Positions 59,028 through 64,000 of a stretch of 64,000 bases of DNA are shown here, piece by piece. The stretch is from Strigamia acuminata (taxonomy: Eukaryota; Arthropoda; Chilopoda; Geophilomorpha; Linotaeniidae), in assembly GCA_949358305.1 (NCBI GenBank), contig OX442322.1:8992001-9056000 (forward strand), in the 5' to 3' direction. Numbering within the stretch: position 1 is the first letter of the stretch; the number at the start of each line of letters is the position of its first letter. The translations under genes were made by a program, and so were the position numbers. The notes under the pieces were generated by a model. That model made no database searches. It worked only from the letters and a program-made list of their open reading frames with translations, and was not told the origin of the DNA.

Positions 59028-61179
59028 TGTTGCGGTCAGTCAACAGGAACAGAGAAGAACTGAGATGTGGCGATTCGAAACTCCCGCCAACAAACTCAAA
59101 CGATCGTATAGTGAAATTCGTACGTGTACCGTGTGGAAATGCACTTGATTCGCCTCAAAATCTCCTGTTACATGAAGGTTTAACTGTTGGAAACACTTTT
59201 GCATGGTATCCAAGTGCTTGCTGATCCATTGGCCAGTCTGGGAAAAATGGTTCTCTACTCAGAACACATTGGAAATGGGTCAAAAGCAGAAAATACAAGA
59301 GTTAACATTAACACGACTATTTTAATCAAATATAAAATGGCAACTGAATAATTACACATTATCAATCAAAAGGCACGCAACAAGCCAATTGTCGTCAAAG
59401 TACAATAAAGAAAATACTCCGTTGCCACTGTTGCCAGCAAGCAGTGATTGCTGCAAGAACCGGCAACTCACGCACCTCGTAATAAACATTCGAGCGATCA
59501 AATCTTCGCACAGCACTTTTAACTGCTCGACTCGATTGAAACCATTCTGACATCTGATAACGCATCTCATGTTTTCTGACTTGGCCCTCATTGTCCTCTC
59601 CATGTCGACCGAAACTCGAGAACCTGGCTTTTGCTCTAAACATGACGGTTGGCGGATATTCGGGCTCGAATATCAATATCGTCTTTCGCAAATCAAAGAT
59701 GGCGTAGATTCGAATCTCGCGCTCGTGTGAAAACGAAAAGAAACACTCGTTCTTATTTGCGAACAAAAATAAAACGATGTTTAATCGTTCAAATCAAAAC
59801 TATAACTACTTGTACAATATATAAACTCGTGCCACGAACTCTGATAACAATAAACGTCAACACGAGTACATTATTAATAAAATAAACAACAATATATCAA
59901 AACCCCAATGTCTCAAAACGGCCTCCGTACAAACAAAACAAGAACGGCCGTTGAGAGTTCAAATTACACCAAAAACTTATCTTTAATATCGAAAATCGTG
60001 CATATAAATAACTCAAACACTAATGATTATTTAATACAGCGAAAATGAATTGAAAGAAGGTGCAAACCTTCAAAATTAAAACCTCAACGAACATTGAATG
60101 GAAATCTCGAAAACCCGAAAACTGCTACATTTCGCCACGAGACGTCGCCTAATCAATGTAAACAAACACTTAATCTAATCAATCGCAATTCTCGCATCCC
60201 GGACATGGTCGCTGTTTTAATACGAATAAAGAATTCAAATGATGCATCCTCAACACTCCTTGTGCGCATTTAATAAATCTATTGCATAGCACGGAATTAA
60301 ATTCCCATCTCCCGCACCAAACCCAATGCTATTCGCGGGCGAGTTATGAAACCCGAACTCGACCGAAAAGATGCACGATGTCTCAAATCACGTGACACCC
60401 GACTAAACGATTAAATCTTATCCGAAACACAAAACAACGAAGAAATAATCAGCTAATCAATTCGAAATCGTAATAAAATCATACAGTAAAAACTTAATTC
60501 GAGCAAATCTTATTCTGAATCAAATTAAATCTCAACCGAAAACGAGGCTCGTTGTACCAACTGTCTTCTAATGGCGGATCTAGCCGATCAACGCTCCTTG
60601 GCGACCAACGAAGCTTCGCCTCGGCCCAACGCCGAATCATCGGACCTTAATCCACGGTAAATCACAACTAAAACTATTCATTTAATTACTGGAGTGGTTT
60701 CTAAACTAATGGATTTAAATTTACAGGTACAAACAACATCTTCCCGGGTGCGCTACGAGTTTCGCCAGACCAAAACGCTCGATAAACTGCGACGACTTCG
60801 CTTTTCGCTTTGAAACCCATCCTCGCCGTTATCGCCTTTAATTAGCGACCCAATGCCTGCCTGTACCGTGTCAGATAAGTTCTCGAAAATTATTCAAACT
60901 AACCGGAACCGAAATTAAAAACCTTAACTTTTCCTTTGTAGATAAATCCGATGCCCGAACTTAACACAAGATGGCGGACTGCGCTCACCTCTCATTTCCA
61001 ATGTTGCGAACTCTTCGAGAAATTGAGACTTTCAAAGAAACGAAATGACCGAAACGATTCAGCGAACCCCGACAACTTACAAGGTAAACATTCCAGAATG
61101 GTAATTCGAATCATGCAGATGAACCAAAGTTTCTTTCTCTTTTCTGAATATTAATTTTGTTGCGTATCTGCTCGCAACA
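59028..61179 (-). repeat. J 3' LTR (2152 bp)
   Basis: On the minus strand it starts TGTTGCGAGCAGATACGCAA at 61179 and ends ACTGACCGCAACA at 59028. Its last 220 bases match the F LTR end, but most of the rest does not. Open frames inside it (up to 123 codons, minus) have no recognised domain. Confidence 0.78.
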
Positions 61180-64000
61180 TCGCTCCCACCAAAAAAGGAA
61201 GACGATAGCGGGGGGAAATTTATCCCTAATAAATTCACATCTTCTCTTTACTAGGACAGCCCATCTAACCTCGCTAATTACCACAAGTGACGTTGTGGAG
61301 ACGCTTAGCATGAACAACCGTCTCTCTTATCTGTACCCCGCAACCCATCCCCTCTCTCAGACTCCCATCTCGGTCCTTTCTATTCCTTCCAAGAGACCGA
61401 GTGTAAGGACCTAAGAGGGAGGGGAATAGGAAATACAGACACTCTCTATTATTTATGCAAACAAAACTATTTTCGATTCACAGCTTTTAATCGAAGGACG
61501 CCAATGAGATTCGGAAATTCTCTATCTTCTTCCAGAGAAGGAACCTTTTCAAAAAATGATGCTCTCGTGAAGAAGGAGAAACCACCTAACTTCCATAATC
61601 TCGATTGTCTACGCCTTTTGCTAATCTCAACCGGTAGCTCCCTAACGTCCCGTATCAAGCGAAGTTACATTGCATCAATTTAAATAGATCCCACTTCTCT
61701 TGAGAAAATCTGATCACCTCTTTTTCAAATTCCAGACTCTAACTCAATTCAATGGACGTCGTATTCTTGCGACTCATGACTCTCGACACGGCTCAACATT
61801 CACTTCACGTGCCGATGTTCTTTGACTATTTTTTTCTCTTATTCGGAGACAACGACTTCCGGACCACTTAAAATCCCTTTTACAAACCGGAATCGTCTTC
61901 TGTTAACTCTCGAATGTCTTAAAAAAATTCTCTTAAATTCTTAAAAAAAGGAAGTCAAGATTGCCGAACCAGTGGACCCAGCAACAGCGGACTTCTCTTA
62001 TTTGCTAATCCACTTCACTTGTTTTAGACAACAACCTTTACTATCAGCTCTGTAAATCTCTAACATTCTCCTATCTTAATTCTGCCTTTGAAAACTCCAT
62101 CAACTTTGTTTAAAAGAAAACCCTGTCAAGACCAATTACACCACATGCTGCTATTTTCTAATGGAGGGGTTAGTTTCCTGTTGTTATCCAGTCAAGGACA
62201 TTCGATATTTAACTGAATCCACCATAACTTGGGCTTATTCTAAGCACCCTGTATTTTATTTCCCGTGTTAAATGTTTGAGTTAAGGGTGAGGGAAGCCAT
62301 GAAGACTCTTCTATCTGTTATTTTTTCCACAATATAAAATCTTAGGATTAGGAAAACAGGAAATTAATCAAAAAAGTTTAGTGACCGTTCCTCTTCGGCG
62401 ACCGACGGCGTGCACTCCGCCGGTGGCCGGCAGGACTTTCCCGGACACATCTTGTCGTTTCCAATCCCAATTTTATTTTATATTCATATAATTCCCTCCC
62501 GACTCAAAAAAAAACAAGAAAGGAAGCTCTATTGCTAATCGGGTCCCAGTGACCAGGACACTTCGTGTAATCGCGAATTCGACTAAGGGACTAAGGGATT
62601 CGAGCAACCCATTGGTGTTTGCCATCTTGCATGTCGAAAAATCGATCATTCAAACGAAGAACCATTAGAATCACAAAGAGAGAAGGGGTGTAGAGGGACT
62701 TTATATCTGATTGTGTGCATGAAAGCACTGTCCTTGTAACATTAGCTAAGCTGACATGAACAGGTCCCGATATGTCCCCGCATTCGTTTTAACTCTAAAC
62801 AACTACATCAAATAGGAGAGCTTTCCATTTTCGTCTAATCCCGAGGGGAAAAGCGATTTATTCATCTAAATGGCTTGAAACTCCCATTATCTAGTTCAAC
62901 TGTTATGAAGGTCTAAGAGGTCAAGGTTTTCTATTCTATTTGCTTCTGTATGTATTTTCTAACCCTAAAAGAACAACGTAACCCATATGTGAGCACCGCA
63001 ATGCGAAGGACTTGTTTGCTAACTTCCAAACAGAAAGTCTTACAAAGCCATTACTTCACAAATTGAATCGGTTTTCTGAAAATGTCCAGAACTCTCAAGA
63101 TTCCCAGTGTTCAAAGGCGATTGCAGTTGGCTGCCCCTGAAGCAGGGCTTTCCAGAGGAAAAGGGAAAAAGGAGATACTTATAACAGAAAAACTAATCTA
63201 TCTCGTTCTGTTATTCTTGTGTTATATGTAAAGGATTTTCCTTTTAGTCAGGGTTTAAGTATGGTATGGATTGATATTTAGGAAGCGACAGCATGTATTT
63301 TGGCACGCTCGGCGCCAAGGAGTAGATCCACTTTTCGGGAGACTTCCCGAAACAAAGTGGCGAACTTTTCTAATACTGAAACTGTCAGAAAAAAAAACAA
63401 CTAAAGGTTAGATGAGGAGGAAGACTTTATTTTCTAAGATGCACCCAGCAGCAATGAATATCTCAACCGATCGGCTCATGTGGTTTTGACTAATGCCATA
63501 AATACTAACACCGACTGCGATATTTGACCAACACCTGAATTCGAATGTAATAGAAATTATAAATTCTTACGTCCAAACCTAATCTGCCCCCGATTTATTA
63601 AACTTGTTCTAACTGTAATATCCTGGAGAATAAGTATTTCTACTGTGAAGATCTTCTATGCTTTCAAAGAAATCGATCAGGAAACTTCCGAAACTTGAAA
63701 TCACTAAATTCTCGAGAGGAATTGTCTGTATTTTCTTTAATAAAGAGCTGTATATAAGGACTGGAAGAATAAACTAAACCATTTTCTATTTTCCTAAGTG
63801 ACGAGAAAATCGGGTTCTTTTCTGTTGGTTCTGGGGTCTTTAATTCTCAATAAACTGGGATTCGCTCCTTTTCTCTACTGAACCTTTTTACTGTCACCTT
63901 GTTTCTTCGGCTGACTTTACACGGCTCTTCCCAAATTAACAACCTCTTCGGACCAACTTGCACCGGACTAATTCTCTAATTGATTGCTCTAAAAAATCCT
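61180..64000 (-). other. J interior: no gene seen
   Basis: A/T-rich sequence in which the longest open frame is about 85 codons. A GTATATAAGG with a nearby AATAAA lies around 63750-63775 on the plus strand, but nothing links it to a gene. Confidence 0.6.

Larger units (their letters stand above)
59028..64000 (-). mobile_element. Element J: LTR element on the minus strand (3' part only), inserted in K
   Basis: Its 3' LTR (59028-61179) is followed, reading rightward, by interior sequence to the window end. The bases beside the LTR (minus strand CTTCCTTTTTTGGTGGGAGCGA) match the 3' boundary of E and H. No integrase frame occurs in the 2.8 kb next to the 3' LTR, so J is probably non-autonomous. 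Confidence 0.8.

Noticed and set aside
59395-59766. 123-codon minus-strand frame in the J LTR
   Set aside because: No recognised domain, lies inside an LTR, and overlaps other open frames.
63740-63790. TATA-like sequence followed by AATAAA near the right end
   Set aside because: No open frame or other promoter feature is attached; A/T-rich sequence gives such matches by chance.

Overview
This window is a deeply nested stack of BEL/Pao-type LTR retrotransposons from a metazoan genome, followed by a tandem satellite and two further partial LTR elements. The evidence for an animal is that BEL/Pao elements are known only from animals, every long reading frame is a BEL/Pao Gag-protease-Pol frame, polyadenylation signals (AATAAA) occur in nearly all LTRs, and nothing bacterial is visible. 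No ordinary host gene, tRNA or rRNA was found. An invertebrate is likely, but the species cannot be read from the sequence.

Layout, outermost first. Element F (plus strand, 5' part outside the window) runs from 1 to 53661. Its Gag-Pol frame survives in three pieces (3-514, 15092-15590, 48748-51965), and its 3' LTR is 52021-53661. Two elements sit inside F: E (515-15091), which carries A (2786-8821), and G (15591-48747), which carries H (minus strand, 16509-37707) and C (42022-47978). H in turn carries B (17961-23900) and I (25043-31643). Six of the seven complete insertions are flanked by exact 4-bp target duplications: GAAG (E), GAGC (A), CCAG (G), GAGG (H), GGCC (B), CCTT (C). The seventh, I, has CCTT plus 6 extra bases. 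Mentally removing the insertions restores frame in both broken polyproteins: F sums to 4221 nt in the window, and H sums to 5250 nt, or 1749 codons plus stop. LTR pairs look nearly identical by eye, so the burst is recent.

There are three kinds of element. F and H are autonomous: Gag, protease, RT, RNase H and integrase. A, B, C, G and E have no Gag-Pol at all; A, B, C and G form one roughly 6-kb family, while E has LTRs related to H. Element I is the most unusual. It encodes Gag and protease, but where RT, RNase H and integrase should be, the same reading frame continues into an apparently complete thymidine kinase of the TK1 (type II) family. It looks like a retrotransposon that captured a host gene by way of RNA.

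Right of F, a 140-bp satellite (about 20 copies, 53662-56510) is interrupted by K (related to E, partial). K is interrupted by J (minus strand, 2.15-kb LTR, partial), whose non-coding interior runs to the window end.

Eight of eight visible 5' leaders, from families that otherwise differ, share the 14-mer ACACAACGCAATGT, whose ATG opens a tiny reading frame. Other shared features are a hairpin at the start of nearly every LTR, a pyrimidine tract with a GCCGGC-like motif upstream of the 3' LTRs where a purine tract is expected, and an intron-like 44-nt GT-AG segment in the A/B/C/G LTRs. These shared signals suggest the non-coding copies are mobilised in trans by proteins of the autonomous elements.
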